From Gemmatimonadota bacterium (GTDB lineage: Bacteria > Gemmatimonadota > Gemmatimonadetes > Longimicrobiales > Gaopeijiaceae): a DNA stretch of 64,000 nt. The DNA lies in assembly GCA_002724575.1 (NCBI GenBank), contig PBPC01000049.1, positions 1 to 64,000 of the forward strand, written 5' to 3'. Both the position numbers and the translations under genes were made by a program. Shown one piece after another: positions 16,914 through 26,143 of this stretch. Each line of letters starts with the position of its first letter. The first letter of the stretch is position 1. Under the pieces are notes generated by a model. That model saw only the letters and a program-made list of their open reading frames with translations, was not told where the DNA came from and did not search any database.

Positions 16914-18532
16914 CCTCTATGGTCAAAGCACACAGTAGCCACCTTAGGAGCGTCAAAGATCTGCTTTGGCCGCGGCCTGGAGAACGTCTGATTCCTGCAT
17001 TCTCTGGCCTCCTCCTTGCTGCTTCTTTCCCGCCTCTTCATCTACCTGTCCTGCCCTTTATAGGCTTAGTCCCATTTGCGCTCTGGATCCAGGGCTTGAG
17101 TGCTGATGCTGAGGGGAGACGCGCAGCGGTTCGAGGTTCTTTGGTTTTTGGAACGGTCTATTTTGGGCTCGTCTTTTACTGGATCCTGATTGCACTGATC
17201 TGGTTTACTCCGCTTGCGATTCTGGCCTTCATTGGCTCGATGATACTGCTTGTCAGCTTAGCTACTTTGTTTGGTTGGTCGCTTCATCATTTTCTACACA
17301 CTCTGAGTATTCCGCTCTGGATAGCCCTGCCGATTTCCTGGACCGCTGCAGAGTGGTTCCGCGCACACTGGCCGAGTTCCTTGGCATTTCCATGGCTGGG
17401 ACTTGGGACTTCTTTAACTGGTTTCCCTGAGGTGGTCGGTTTTGCCGAAATTGTTGGCGCTCGTGGTATAACACTATGGCTGGCGCTGGTTAATGGACTT
17501 CTAGCTTCACTAGTAGTCGATTTGCGTACCCGAACTAGGTGGGGGCGGAAGAGCTTATTGATCTCTCTTGTTGTCACGCTACCTATGGGTTGGGGTTTCT
17601 GGCGGGCAGAGACGCTCCAACTACGTGAAACTGGGCGGGTTGCAGTGGTGCAACCCAACATACCGGAGCACATCAAGCTGGATCAGCGGCTAGCGATAGA
17701 TAGCACTCATGCTTCTTTGGGCCGACTCATGCAAACCATCGAAGCGGGCTCGGCAGATCTTATATTGATGCCGGAAGTTACACTGCCGGTATTCCCGAAG
17801 GCTGAGGTGCATTCCAGCTTCATAGCCCCCATTAGGAATTTCGCGCGCGACATCGGTGCGCCGATCGTTTTTGGGGCCACGGGATTCACGGGGGATATCT
17901 TAGGGGATTTTACCCCATTCAACTCAGCCTTTCTTATGGATCCTGGTGGGCTCAAAGGCTTTCAGTATGACAAGAGGTACTTGGTGCCCTTCGTCGAGCG
18001 CGTTCCAGTTTTGCCCGACTCCTGGCTTACAGGACTTCCTTATTTTGGCGGATTCGGTGTTGGCAGTGGCTGGCCTCTTCTGGAGGTCAATGGTAGTACC
18101 TACGGCGTATTAATCTGCTACGAATCGACCTATCCTGAGGGTGCTCGCACCTTCAGACTCAAAGGAGCTGAAGTGCTTCTCAACATCACTAACGACGCTT
18201 GGTACGGCAGAGAACCGTTATACTCTCGAACAACTGCACTTTGGCAGCATCCTGCACACTTGGTAATGCGGGCAATAGAGAACCGCATGGGTATAGCTCG
18301 CTCGGCCAACACAGGTATTTCTCTATACGTTGATCCGATCGGTCGTGTTCACGGCAAAACTGACCTCTTTGAGTCAGATATCAGGATCGATAATGTCCTC
18401 ACTACTGACGAAATCACCTTTTTTACTCGTTTCGGAGATCTTGCTGGAAATGGTGCGGCGTTTGCTGCATTTATGCTTATCGTAGCTTCTTTGAAGTTCA
18501 GGAGGCTGGACCCTTCTGAAGCACAGGTTTAG
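16910..18532 (+). CDS. lnt: Apolipoprotein N-acyltransferase
   Basis: Lnt adds the third acyl chain to lipoproteins in the inner membrane, a mark for Lol sorting in diderms. The 540 residues include about six N-terminal membrane helices (about 35-220), a periplasmic nitrilase-like domain (about 240-505), and a final C-terminal helix. The catalytic Glu-Lys-Cys triad is visible as M-P-E-V-T-L-P near residue 287, Y-D-K-R-Y-L-V-P-F near residue 355, and I-C-Y-E-S near residue 404. It starts with ATG at 16910 in overlap with the outer-membrane protein gene. With lolA nearby, lipoprotein maturation and transport genes cluster here. Confidence 0.94.
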   Translation: MTSMVKAHSSHLRSVKDLLWPRPGERLIPAFSGLLLAASFPPLHLPVLPFIGLVPFALWIQGLSADAEGRRAAVRGSLVFGTVYFGLVFYWILIALIWFTPLAILAFIGSMILLVSLATLFGWSLHHFLHTLSIPLWIALPISWTAAEWFRAHWPSSLAFPWLGLGTSLTGFPEVVGFAEIVGARGITLWLALVNGLLASLVVDLRTRTRWGRKSLLISLVVTLPMGWGFWRAETLQLRETGRVAVVQPNIPEHIKLDQRLAIDSTHASLGRLMQTIEAGSADLILMPEVTLPVFPKAEVHSSFIAPIRNFARDIGAPIVFGATGFTGDILGDFTPFNSAFLMDPGGLKGFQYDKRYLVPFVERVPVLPDSWLTGLPYFGGFGVGSGWPLLEVNGSTYGVLICYESTYPEGARTFRLKGAEVLLNITNDAWYGREPLYSRTTALWQHPAHLVMRAIENRMGIARSANTGISLYVDPIGRVHGKTDLFESDIRIDNVLTTDEITFFTRFGDLAGNGAAFAAFMLIVASLKFRRLDPSEAQV

Positions 18533-18638
18533 CTTTTCTTCCCTATTCTGTGAGGATTGCCTAACTATCACCTTTCAGAATCAGCGGGTGAGCATTTGAG
18601 TGTGTGAAGCCCGTTTAACATTGTGTTTGGAGCAGGCC

Positions 18639-18848
18639 ATGAAACAGGGTATCCATCCCGATTTTACTACGACGCCGGTCATGTGTGCCTGCGGTAACCG
18701 CTTCGAGACAAAATCAACCGTAGAAGAGATCCATATCGAGATCTGCTCGGTGTGCCACCCATTCTATACTGGCAAGCAACGTCTCGTGGATACAGCAGGC
18801 CGGGTTGATCGTTACAAGAAGAAATACGAGAAGGTTGCAGAGAAGTGA
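18639..18848 (+). CDS. rpmE: 50S ribosomal protein L31
   Basis: L31 is a small ribosomal protein bridging the subunits. The 69 residues start at ATG 18639, with GGAG six bases upstream; an in-frame ATG further upstream adds non-homologous residues. The sequence has M-K-Q-G-I-H-P-D-F at the N terminus, C-A-C-G-N and [10 protein letters not shown], then R-V-D-R-Y-K-K-K-Y. Four cysteines in two pairs mark the zinc-binding form rather than the cysteine-free form used under zinc limitation. A GC-rich hairpin follows the stop. Confidence 0.96.
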   Translation: MKQGIHPDFTTTPVMCACGNRFETKSTVEEIHIEICSVCHPFYTGKQRLVDTAGRVDRYKKKYEKVAEK

Positions 18849-18853
18849 TCACT

Positions 18854-18878
18854 TTGGCCGGAGCGAGCCTCCGGCCAA
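18854..18878. terminator. GC-rich hairpin after rpmE, possible terminator or processing stem
   Basis: A perfect 10-bp stem (18854-18863 with 18869-18878) and 5-base loop begin five bases after the rpmE stop. No T-run follows, so termination would have to be weak or factor-assisted. It may instead stabilise the rpmE mRNA. Confidence 0.55.
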
Positions 18879-18930
18879 CTGACCCCCGGGTTTGCACGAT
18901 AATATCGGGGTCTGAACTACGACTCTACCG

Positions 18931-20034
18931 ATGAAGCCTCCGACTCTAGACCCTCGATTAAACGAGCGCTTAAAAGAGGCGGAACGTCGTTTCGAAGAGC
19001 TTGATGCTGAGCTTATCAGCCCCGAAGTGCTTAAGAGTCCTCAAAGGCTTCGTGAGCTTGGGCAGGAGCGATCAAGACTAGAGGAGATCGTCGGACTTGG
19101 TCGTAAACTCGCTCGGGCAACCCAAGAGCTTGAAGGCGCTCTTGAACTCGTGCAAGACTCGACGGATGACGAATTACAAGCTTTGGCTGAAGCAGAGTGT
19201 ACTGGCCTCCAACAGCTCATCGAAAAGCTGCTTCTCAAGCTTAGGGAAGTTCTGATTCCCAAGGATCCTCTTTCTGATCGATCGGCAGTTGTGGAGATTC
19301 GTGCTGGGACTGGGGGTGATGAGGCCGGGCTCTTTGCTGCGGATCTGATGCGGATGTATAGACGACTAGCTGAACGAAAGGGTTGGTCGATTGAGTTAAT
19401 GAGCCACTCTGAGGGAATACCTGGGTCGATCAAGGCCGTGATCTTCACGGTTCGTGGCAAAGGCGTATACGGCCGCTTGCGCTACGAGTCAGGTGTACAC
19501 CGTGTTCAGCGTGTGCCTGAGACAGAGAGTCAAGGACGAATTCACACTTCTGCCGCGACTGTTGCAGTCCTTCCTGAGGCTGAGGAGGTTGATTTGCAGA
19601 TCGATCCTAACGATCTCAGGATTGATGTCTTCCGCTCCTCAGGACCGGGTGGACAGTCCGTGAACACTACCGACTCAGCAGTGCGGATCACGCATATCCC
19701 AACCGGGCTAGTTGTATCCTGCCAGGACGAAAAATCTCAGCACAAGAATAAAGCAAAGGCCCTCAAAGTGCTGCGGAGTCGCTTGTTAGATCAGATGGTT
19801 GCGGAACAAGAAGCTGAGCGAGCCCGTGCACGTAGAACACAAGTTGGTACCGGCGATCGTTCTGCAAAGATTCGCACTTATAACTTTCCTCAAGGCCGTG
19901 TCACTGACCATAGGATCGGTCTTACACTGCACCGTTTAGATGAGGTGCTAGATGGAGATCTAGAAGAGGTCATCTCCTCACTCAGACTCGCTGAGGAACA
20001 GGAACGTCTTGAGGAGACTGAAGCTGGAGCTTAG
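18931..20034 (+). CDS. prfA: Peptide chain release factor 1
   Basis: RF1 ends translation at UAA and UAG codons. The 367 residues carry the stop-codon recognition tripeptide P-x-T, here P-E-T in R-V-P-E-T-E-S-Q-G, which separates it from RF2. The catalytic G-G-Q lies in S-S-G-P-G-G-Q-S-V-N near residue 240. The ATG start at 18931 gives the usual N terminus. The stop (TAG) abuts the GTG of prmC, whose product methylates this GGQ glutamine, the normal gene pair. Confidence 0.96.
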   Translation: MKPPTLDPRLNERLKEAERRFEELDAELISPEVLKSPQRLRELGQERSRLEEIVGLGRKLARATQELEGALELVQDSTDDELQALAEAECTGLQQLIEKLLLKLREVLIPKDPLSDRSAVVEIRAGTGGDEAGLFAADLMRMYRRLAERKGWSIELMSHSEGIPGSIKAVIFTVRGKGVYGRLRYESGVHRVQRVPETESQGRIHTSAATVAVLPEAEEVDLQIDPNDLRIDVFRSSGPGGQSVNTTDSAVRITHIPTGLVVSCQDEKSQHKNKAKALKVLRSRLLDQMVAEQEAERARARRTQVGTGDRSAKIRTYNFPQGRVTDHRIGLTLHRLDEVLDGDLEEVISSLRLAEEQERLEETEAGA

Positions 20035-20928
20035 GTGTCTAATTTAGATCGCCGCCGTGATTGGACGGTTCTTAAACTCATTGAATGGAGTGGACAGTAC
20101 CTAGAGGAGAAAGGCGTTGAACGCGGACGATTAGATGCAGAGCACCTACTTGCCCATGCGATGAGTACGACCCGACTGGACTTATATCTTCAGTATGATC
20201 GGCTTCTTTCTGGTCCAGAACTCGACCAGTACAGGCCATTATTAACCAGGCGAGCTAGGCGGGAACCACTTCAATATATTCTGGGACGAGCCGGATTTCG
20301 GAATTTGGAATTAGAAGTTGATCAAGCAGTTTTGATTCCTCGTCCAGAGACTGAAATTCTCGTCGATGAAGTACTCCAATGGGTTTCTGAAAATAAACTC
20401 AAGAATCCCGTAGCCCTTGATATCGGGACTGGATCAGGAGCAATTGCACTGTCTTTGGTTCACGAGGGTCCTTTCAGTAGAGTCGTAGCGACTGATACTT
20501 CGAGCGTTGCGCTTGAGGTTGCCACCCGAAATTCATTGATGTCAGGATTTTCAGATCGAGTCGATTTCCGACTTGGTAAGTTTTATGAACCATTGACGGT
20601 TGGTGAAGTTTTTGAAGTCATCGTTTCGAATCCTCCTTACGTTGCTGATGGGGAAGCTCAAGATCTTGAGCCCGAAATCCGGGAATGGGAGCCAGGAGTA
20701 GCTCTCTATGCTGGCCCAGACGGGCTTGCTGCGTTAAGAAGAATTGCCACCGGAGTTGGTCCATATCTCAAGCCGGGCGGATTACTCGCACTTGAGGTAG
20801 GGCTTGGCCAGGCGACTTATATCATGGAACTTTTGGAGAATACTGGAGAATTCAGAACGGTGCGGGTTTGTCGAGACCTGAGCGGTCGTGAACGTGTAGT
20901 GCTAGCTCATGGAGAGATGACTGACTAG
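20035..20928 (+). CDS. prmC: Release-factor glutamine N5-methyltransferase PrmC
   Basis: PrmC methylates the glutamine of the GGQ motif in release factors. The 297 residues have an N-terminal helical domain and a Rossmann methyltransferase domain with D-I-G-T-G-S-G-A-I-A near residue 125 and the N-P-P-Y motif near residue 200. R-P-E-T-E-I-L-V precedes the SAM-binding motif, as in the family. The GTG start immediately follows the prfA stop with no gap, consistent with translational coupling. Confidence 0.95.
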   Translation: MSNLDRRRDWTVLKLIEWSGQYLEEKGVERGRLDAEHLLAHAMSTTRLDLYLQYDRLLSGPELDQYRPLLTRRARREPLQYILGRAGFRNLELEVDQAVLIPRPETEILVDEVLQWVSENKLKNPVALDIGTGSGAIALSLVHEGPFSRVVATDTSSVALEVATRNSLMSGFSDRVDFRLGKFYEPLTVGEVFEVIVSNPPYVADGEAQDLEPEIREWEPGVALYAGPDGLAALRRIATGVGPYLKPGGLLALEVGLGQATYIMELLENTGEFRTVRVCRDLSGRERVVLAHGEMTD

Positions 20929-20983
20929 AGTTTTTCCAGTGGAATCAACTGATTAGGGAAGCCTCTGACCCTGGAGATCTGTT

Positions 20984-21343
20984 ATGGGCGAGATGTATGA
21001 GAAGGCAAAAGAACTTGGTAATGCACTCGCGAGAACAGATGAGTACCGTGCTCTCCGTAATGCAATTGATACTGCAGATGAAGACCGTGAATTAGTAGAA
21101 TTGAGAAACCAGATTCGCGAACTGGAAACTGAGATCGAAGCGTTGATGCGAGCTGGTCGTGAGCCAGATGAGGACATTACAAAAGTGTACGCTGAATTAA
21201 CTGAAGAGCTTCAGACTAAACCTGAATTTCAGCGACTTATCTCAGCGCAGACGAACTTTGAGAAGGTTATGTTCAAGGTGAATGAAACTGTGACGAAAGG
21301 GATCGAAGAAGGTGGAGATAGTCGTATTATCCTTTCGTCATGA
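20984..21343 (+). CDS. YlbF/YmcA family protein
   Basis: This 119-residue soluble, mostly helical and coiled-coil protein resembles the YlbF/YmcA family. In Bacillus, family members act with YaaT on RNase Y and on developmental phosphorelays. Here no such partners are visible, so a role in mRNA processing is only a suggestion. Seen are the N-terminal helix M-Y-E-K-A-K-E-L-G, the charged R-E-L-E-T-E-I-E-A hairpin, and a C-terminal helix with F-E-K-V-M-F-K-V-N. It starts with ATG 55 bases after prmC and is followed by a 60-base gap with a TATAAC box (21373) before the inositol-phosphate synthase gene. Confidence 0.75.
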   Translation: MGEMYEKAKELGNALARTDEYRALRNAIDTADEDRELVELRNQIRELETEIEALMRAGREPDEDITKVYAELTEELQTKPEFQRLISAQTNFEKVMFKVNETVTKGIEEGGDSRIILSS

Positions 21344-21403
21344 GAAAATAATGCTTGCCGGACACTGCTCGATATAACATTCGACCCAACAAGAGAGTTT
21401 CGC

Positions 21404-22717
21404 TTGAAGCAACCCCATCAGATTCAACCAGCCGAAGGGAAACTGGGAGTTCTGCTTCCTGGCTTTGGTGCTGTAGCTACGACATTTATCGCAGGAGTGG
21501 AGTCAATAAGGAGAGGCTTAGCTGAGCCCTTTGGGAGTTTGACCCAGATGAATACTATCCGTTTGGGCAAGCGAACTGACGAGATGACCCCACTGATCAA
21601 AGATTTTGTACCTCTTGTTGGGCTTGAGGATCTGGTCTTTGGAGCTTGGGATCCGATCTGCGATGATGGTTATGAGAGCGCTCTTAAGGCGGGTGTGCTC
21701 CAGAAGGATAGTCACCTTGATCCTATCAGGGATTTCCTCTCCTCAATTCAGCCAATGAAGGCTTCCTTCAGCACCGACTATGTCAAGAAGCTGGACGGCC
21801 CTCACAAGAAGAGTGGAAATAAGAGGGAACAGGCCGAGGAACTCCGCCAGGATATCAGACGTTTCAAAGAAGAGAATGGCTGTGATCGTTTAGTGATGAT
21901 TTGGTGTGGTTCCACAGAGATTTTCCTAAGGCCTGGCCCAACGCACGAGACACTGGAATCCTTCGAGAAAGCGATGGACGAGGATGATGAGTCGATTGCT
22001 CCGAGCATGCTTTATGCTTACGCAGCAATCATGGAGGGTGTGCCTTACGCAAACGGTGCCCCGAACTTGTCCGCAGATATACCAGTGCTTGAGCAACTTG
22101 CGATAGAGAGAGGAGTTCCGATTAGTGGAAAGGACTTCAAGACCGGCCAGACCCTCATGAAGACAATCTTAGCTCCTGGTTTCAAGACCAGGATGTTAGG
22201 GCTATCAGGTTGGTTCAGTACGAATATTCTTGGAAACCGGGATGGTGAAGTCCTGGATGATCCAGAGTCCTTTAAGACCAAAGAGGAGTCGAAGCTCAGT
22301 GTACTCGAGCAAATCCTTCAACCCAACATGTACCCTGAGCTATATGGGGACATGTACCACAAGGTAAGGATCAATTACTACCCACCCAGGGGAGACAACA
22401 AGGAGGGCTGGGACAACATCGACATCTTCGGATGGTTGGGTTATCCCATGCAGATAAAGATTGATTTTCTTTGCCGCGATTCGATACTTGCTGCTCCAAT
22501 TGTGCTTGACTTGGCGCTTTTCCTCGATTTGGCAATGCGCTCGGGGCTATCTGGCATACAAGAGTGGCTCTCATTCTACTTCAAATCGCCACAGACAGCT
22601 CCAGGTCTTTATCCAGAGCATGACATTTTTATTCAACACTGGAAGCTTAAGAATACCCTCCGTTGGTTGATGAAGGAGGACATGCTAACACACTTGGGGG
22701 TGGAGTATTACGACTAG
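21404..22717 (+). CDS. Inositol-3-phosphate synthase (myo-inositol-1-phosphate synthase)
   Basis: This cytoplasmic NAD-dependent isomerase makes myo-inositol 3-phosphate from glucose 6-phosphate, the first committed step to inositol and inositol lipids. The 437 residues are a typical length for bacterial forms. Seen are the N-terminal Rossmann loop with L-P-G-F-G-A-V-A-T-T, N-G-A-P-N-L-S-A-D near residue 220, and G-K-D-F-K-T-G-Q-T near residue 243 with catalytic-region lysines. A V-R-I-N-Y-Y-P-P element lies in the third quarter. The start is TTG at 21404, the only one that keeps the conserved N terminus. It ends 4 bases before tmk. No phosphatidylinositol synthase or inositol monophosphatase is visible in the window. 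Confidence 0.93.
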   Translation: MKQPHQIQPAEGKLGVLLPGFGAVATTFIAGVESIRRGLAEPFGSLTQMNTIRLGKRTDEMTPLIKDFVPLVGLEDLVFGAWDPICDDGYESALKAGVLQKDSHLDPIRDFLSSIQPMKASFSTDYVKKLDGPHKKSGNKREQAEELRQDIRRFKEENGCDRLVMIWCGSTEIFLRPGPTHETLESFEKAMDEDDESIAPSMLYAYAAIMEGVPYANGAPNLSADIPVLEQLAIERGVPISGKDFKTGQTLMKTILAPGFKTRMLGLSGWFSTNILGNRDGEVLDDPESFKTKEESKLSVLEQILQPNMYPELYGDMYHKVRINYYPPRGDNKEGWDNIDIFGWLGYPMQIKIDFLCRDSILAAPIVLDLALFLDLAMRSGLSGIQEWLSFYFKSPQTAPGLYPEHDIFIQHWKLKNTLRWLMKEDMLTHLGVEYYD

Positions 22718-22721
22718 CCCC

Positions 22722-23366
22722 GTGAACGGACGATTCATAGTCCTTGAAGGGGCAGACGGGGTTGGCAAGACAACTCAAACGGCTCTGCTGTCATCGTGGA
22801 TGGAGTCCATGGGGGTTGAACATGTAGTCGCGCGTGAGCCAGGAGGAACACCGCTCGGTGAGGCTGTGCGGGACCTGATTCTCCAGGAAATAGATTTGCA
22901 CATCGCACCCGAGCCGGAATTACTACTGATTTTGGCATCCAGGGCGGCTTTTGTTAGGGAGGTTGTAACTCCGGCATTGGCAGCTGGAAAAGTGGTTCTT
23001 GCGGACCGCTTTGCCCTCTCAACACTTGCCTATCAGGGTTACGGTAGAGGCATACCACTTGATGATATTCGTGATGGACTGAGAATTGCCACCGGTGGAT
23101 TGGAGCCAGACTTGTACATCATACTGGACATACCTATTGAGGAAAGTTCAGCTCGCCAAGTTTCGAGTGGTGTCGAACCTGATCGAATAGAGCGCGAAGG
23201 GGATGGCTTTCTCCGGTCTGTGCGCCAAGGGTATCTTGCACTAGGAGATTCGGAGTCCGGTGTTCGAGTGCTAAACGGATCCGGCCCGCCGGAGGCCGTA
23301 CAGGAGAGGGTGCGTAAACTTCTAATTGAGATTTTTCCAGAAACCTTCGGTGGCTCAGATTTGTGA
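22722..23366 (+). CDS. tmk: Thymidylate kinase
   Basis: Tmk phosphorylates dTMP to dTDP for DNA synthesis. The 214 residues are of usual length. The P-loop G-A-D-G-V-G-K-T-T is near residue 10, the DR(Y/F) motif appears as A-D-R-F near residue 88, and the lid region lies near residue 145. It starts with GTG at 22722, four bases after the previous stop. It joins the DNA-metabolism genes of the region, though its immediate neighbours are metabolic. Confidence 0.95.
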   Translation: MNGRFIVLEGADGVGKTTQTALLSSWMESMGVEHVVAREPGGTPLGEAVRDLILQEIDLHIAPEPELLLILASRAAFVREVVTPALAAGKVVLADRFALSTLAYQGYGRGIPLDDIRDGLRIATGGLEPDLYIILDIPIEESSARQVSSGVEPDRIEREGDGFLRSVRQGYLALGDSESGVRVLNGSGPPEAVQERVRKLLIEIFPETFGGSDL

Positions 23367-23420
23367 AGTGAGGCGTACTTTAGAGGGCCCTTCCGTATAA
23401 CTTGATATGGGGAATGACAC

Positions 23421-25040
23421 GTGAGGCGAAGCACCCTGACGGCAGTTGCCGTTGCAGTATCATCAGTTGTAGTGGGTGGTTGGTTGCTCCAAGAGGGTGT
23501 GAGTCGCTCAGATAACTCTTACCTGCGCGTTCGTGTACTTCAGGAAGTTATAGACAGGGTTGAGTCCAGCTTTGTCGACGAAGTCGAATATGATCGTCTG
23601 CATGAGTCTGCGATTGATGGCCTATTGAGGGATTTAGGAGATCCGCACTCATCGCTCATCCCAGCAAGCTCCTACGAGAATATTGAAATTCGGACTAGGG
23701 GTGAATATGGGGGTATCGGGCTTGAGGTGGTCGATCGTAACGGATGGGTGACCGTAGTAAGTCCGATCCCAAATACCCCTGGAGCACGAGCAGGTATCAG
23801 GGCTGGAGATCAGTTTTTTGAGATCGAAGGAGTACCTGCAGATACGATGGTCACAGATCAGGCGGTTGAAATGCTTCGTGGTCGTCCTGGAACAGAAGTC
23901 AGCGTTAAGGTGTTGCGGCCGGGAGTTGATGAACCCATTCCGTTTACCATTGAGCGCGAAGAGATCCAACTTAGGGCAGTTCCATTCGGCTTGATGCTTG
24001 AGCATGGGATAGGGTATGTCCCGCTACAGACGTTCCAAGTAGGGTCTGAGCGTGAAATCACCACAGTACTTGATTCTCTTAGAGAGTCTGAGGGGGCTCG
24101 GTCTCTGATTCTCGATCTTCGTGGGAACCCAGGAGGATTGTTGGATGTGGGCATCGCGGTCTCGGACCTTTTCCTAGATATGGATCTCTCAATAGTAGAG
24201 ACTCGAGGACGCGCTTCTGACCAAAATGAAACGTATTCTGCAAGAGAGCCCGACGCTTATCCTAGTTTCCCCATTGTAGTTCTTGTCGACCGTGCCAGTG
24301 CATCAGCATCAGAGATTGTTGCGGGAGCATTACAAGATCATGACCGGGCGGTAATCATCGGCCAACCAACATTCGGTAAGGGATCTGTACAAACTCTTTA
24401 TCGCTTGACTGGGGGGGACGTACTCCGTTTGACAACAGCTCGGTGGTATACGCCAGTCGGACGTTCTATCCATCGCGTCTCTCAGAGACAAGTGGAGATG
24501 GAGGGACAAAGCCTGGGTATTTCTGGAGAGCTTGTAATACCCGCTGATATGTCCGCGCGTCCCGAGTTTTCCTCAATGGGTGGGCGTATGCTTTATGGTG
24601 GTGGAGGTATCACCCCTGATCTTGTTGTGCCACCTGAGATTTTATCCGTCGAAGAGACCGAGGCGGTTGGTAGGGTATTTCGTCAAGCTGGTGCTTTCAA
24701 CGTAGCCCTTTTCAACTATGCAGTGTCATACATTCGTGATCATCCTGAACTTGAAGTTGGTTACACTTTAAGTGATGAGGATCTTGCAACGTTCTTTGAG
24801 ACGCTTCGAGAGTCAGCCGCTGAAATTGATGAAGCTGCCTTCATCACCGGTGCCCGTTTTGTTCGGTATCACCTTGAGAGAGAAATTGCTCTTCAGGTAT
24901 GGGGTGACTCTGGGGTATTTGAGCAATCCCGAAAGTATGATGAAGAACTGGCCTCTGCGCTGGAACTGTTGCGTGGTGTGTCGACGCAAGATGATCTCAT
25001 TGAGGCGCTCGAGCAGGCGCGTCAAAGTCGGAAGCCCTGA
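23421..25040 (+). CDS. ctpA: C-terminal processing peptidase, S41 family
   Basis: This periplasmic serine protease trims or degrades proteins from the C terminus, often acting on envelope proteins and cell-wall hydrolases. It has 539 residues. A signal anchor spans about residues 7-22. A PDZ domain follows (about 85-170; G-G-I-G-L-E-V and G-I-R-A-G-D). The catalytic Ser near residue 297 lies in A-S-A-S-E-I-V. The catalytic Lys near residue 320 lies in T-F-G-K-G-S-V-Q. An extra C-terminal domain of about 120 residues follows the catalytic core. The GTG start gives a plausible signal peptide. Confidence 0.93.
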   Translation: MRRSTLTAVAVAVSSVVVGGWLLQEGVSRSDNSYLRVRVLQEVIDRVESSFVDEVEYDRLHESAIDGLLRDLGDPHSSLIPASSYENIEIRTRGEYGGIGLEVVDRNGWVTVVSPIPNTPGARAGIRAGDQFFEIEGVPADTMVTDQAVEMLRGRPGTEVSVKVLRPGVDEPIPFTIEREEIQLRAVPFGLMLEHGIGYVPLQTFQVGSEREITTVLDSLRESEGARSLILDLRGNPGGLLDVGIAVSDLFLDMDLSIVETRGRASDQNETYSAREPDAYPSFPIVVLVDRASASASEIVAGALQDHDRAVIIGQPTFGKGSVQTLYRLTGGDVLRLTTARWYTPVGRSIHRVSQRQVEMEGQSLGISGELVIPADMSARPEFSSMGGRMLYGGGGITPDLVVPPEILSVEETEAVGRVFRQAGAFNVALFNYAVSYIRDHPELEVGYTLSDEDLATFFETLRESAAEIDEAAFITGARFVRYHLEREIALQVWGDSGVFEQSRKYDEELASALELLRGVSTQDDLIEALEQARQSRKP

Positions 25041-25147
25041 TCTTCGTGGAGTGTTTTATCTTCGCGGAGAAGATCGCCTCATCACGCTATCCCTGAGGTT
25101 TAGCCGGAATCTGTCTTTCATCCCATATCCGATTACTTGACTGATCA

Positions 25148-26143
25148 ATGAGTGCTGTGGAAGTCCTTAGAGGTGATGTCGTGGAAGCACGACATGCCGT
25201 GCATATTGCGGTTGCCGATGCCCATGGGAGAGTAGTTGCCAGGTCGGGTAACGGAGACGGGTTGACTTATTTTCGATCTGCAGCAAAGCCCTTCCAAGCA
25301 CTTCCGCTTGTGGAGGAAGGGGTAGTCAGCAGATTTGGAATTTCTCTTCAGGAGCTTGCTCTTTGCTGTGCCTCACACGAGGGAGAACCTGCTCACGTTG
25401 CAGCGGTCCGGTCGATTCTTTCCAAGGTTGGCGTGGATGAGGCGCTATTCCAGTGTGGCGCTCACCTTCCATTTGGTCCTGATGCTAGCCAGGAACTCTT
25501 AATGCATGGTGGCCAAGCTATGCCGATCCATAACAACTGTTCAGGCAAGCATGCAGGAATGCTGGCACTAGCAGTAGGTATGGGATGGGATCCGATGGAA
25601 TACCATCGGCCTGATCATCCTGTTCAGGATCGTATGTTGAGGGAGATCCTCAGATGGACAGGGCTTGATAAAGCTGAAGTGGTTACAGGAGTGGACGGAT
25701 GTGGTGTGGTCTGTTTCGCTGTTCCTTTATTCCAGATTGCCAGATCATTCGCACGGTTTTCTGCTGCTGCCGCTGATAATGAGGGCCCAGCTGAGATCGT
25801 ACGTGCGATGACCACACATCCTTTCATGGTTGGTGGAACGGGACGAGCGTGCACCGAAGTTATGGAGGCTGCGGCAGGGAAAGCTTTCGTAAAGCTTGGA
25901 GCAGAGGGGACATATATTGGAGGGATTCCAGCTTCAGGACTTGGTTTTGCAATCAAAGTTGAAGATGGAGGACGACGGGCAGTTGAAGTAGCTCTTGTCA
26001 GAGTTCTTGAGGAGCTTGGTGTGTTTACAGAAACAACTGTTACCACGATCAGCCATCATGGGAATCCGATAGTGTATAATACCCGGGGTGAAGCAGTTGG
26101 TGAGATCAGGCCGAATTTTCGTCTGAAGTTTGAGTCCCCATGA
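25148..26143 (+). CDS. Asparaginase, AnsA/ReAII type
   Basis: The protein of 331 residues matches the asparaginase family typified by Rhizobium etli AnsA (class 3), unrelated to E. coli type I or II. The family hydrolyses L-asparagine to aspartate and ammonia. Motifs seen are F-R-S-A-A-K-P-F-Q with the conserved Ser and Lys, N-N-C-S-G-K-H-A-G-M with the Cys and Lys, and G-V-D-G-C-G, whose Cys is a metal ligand in the rhizobial enzyme. The stop overlaps the ATG of the CMD-family gene. The 107-base gap before it contains a small 6-bp hairpin but no clear promoter. The substrate has not been shown, so another amide is possible. Confidence 0.9.
   Translation: MSAVEVLRGDVVEARHAVHIAVADAHGRVVARSGNGDGLTYFRSAAKPFQALPLVEEGVVSRFGISLQELALCCASHEGEPAHVAAVRSILSKVGVDEALFQCGAHLPFGPDASQELLMHGGQAMPIHNNCSGKHAGMLALAVGMGWDPMEYHRPDHPVQDRMLREILRWTGLDKAEVVTGVDGCGVVCFAVPLFQIARSFARFSAAAADNEGPAEIVRAMTTHPFMVGGTGRACTEVMEAAAGKAFVKLGAEGTYIGGIPASGLGFAIKVEDGGRRAVEVALVRVLEELGVFTETTVTTISHHGNPIVYNTRGEAVGEIRPNFRLKFESP

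Noticed and set aside
25041-25147. ATCTTC/GAAGAT hairpin after ctpA
   Set aside because: The stem has only 6 bp and no T-run follows, so a terminator is not supported.
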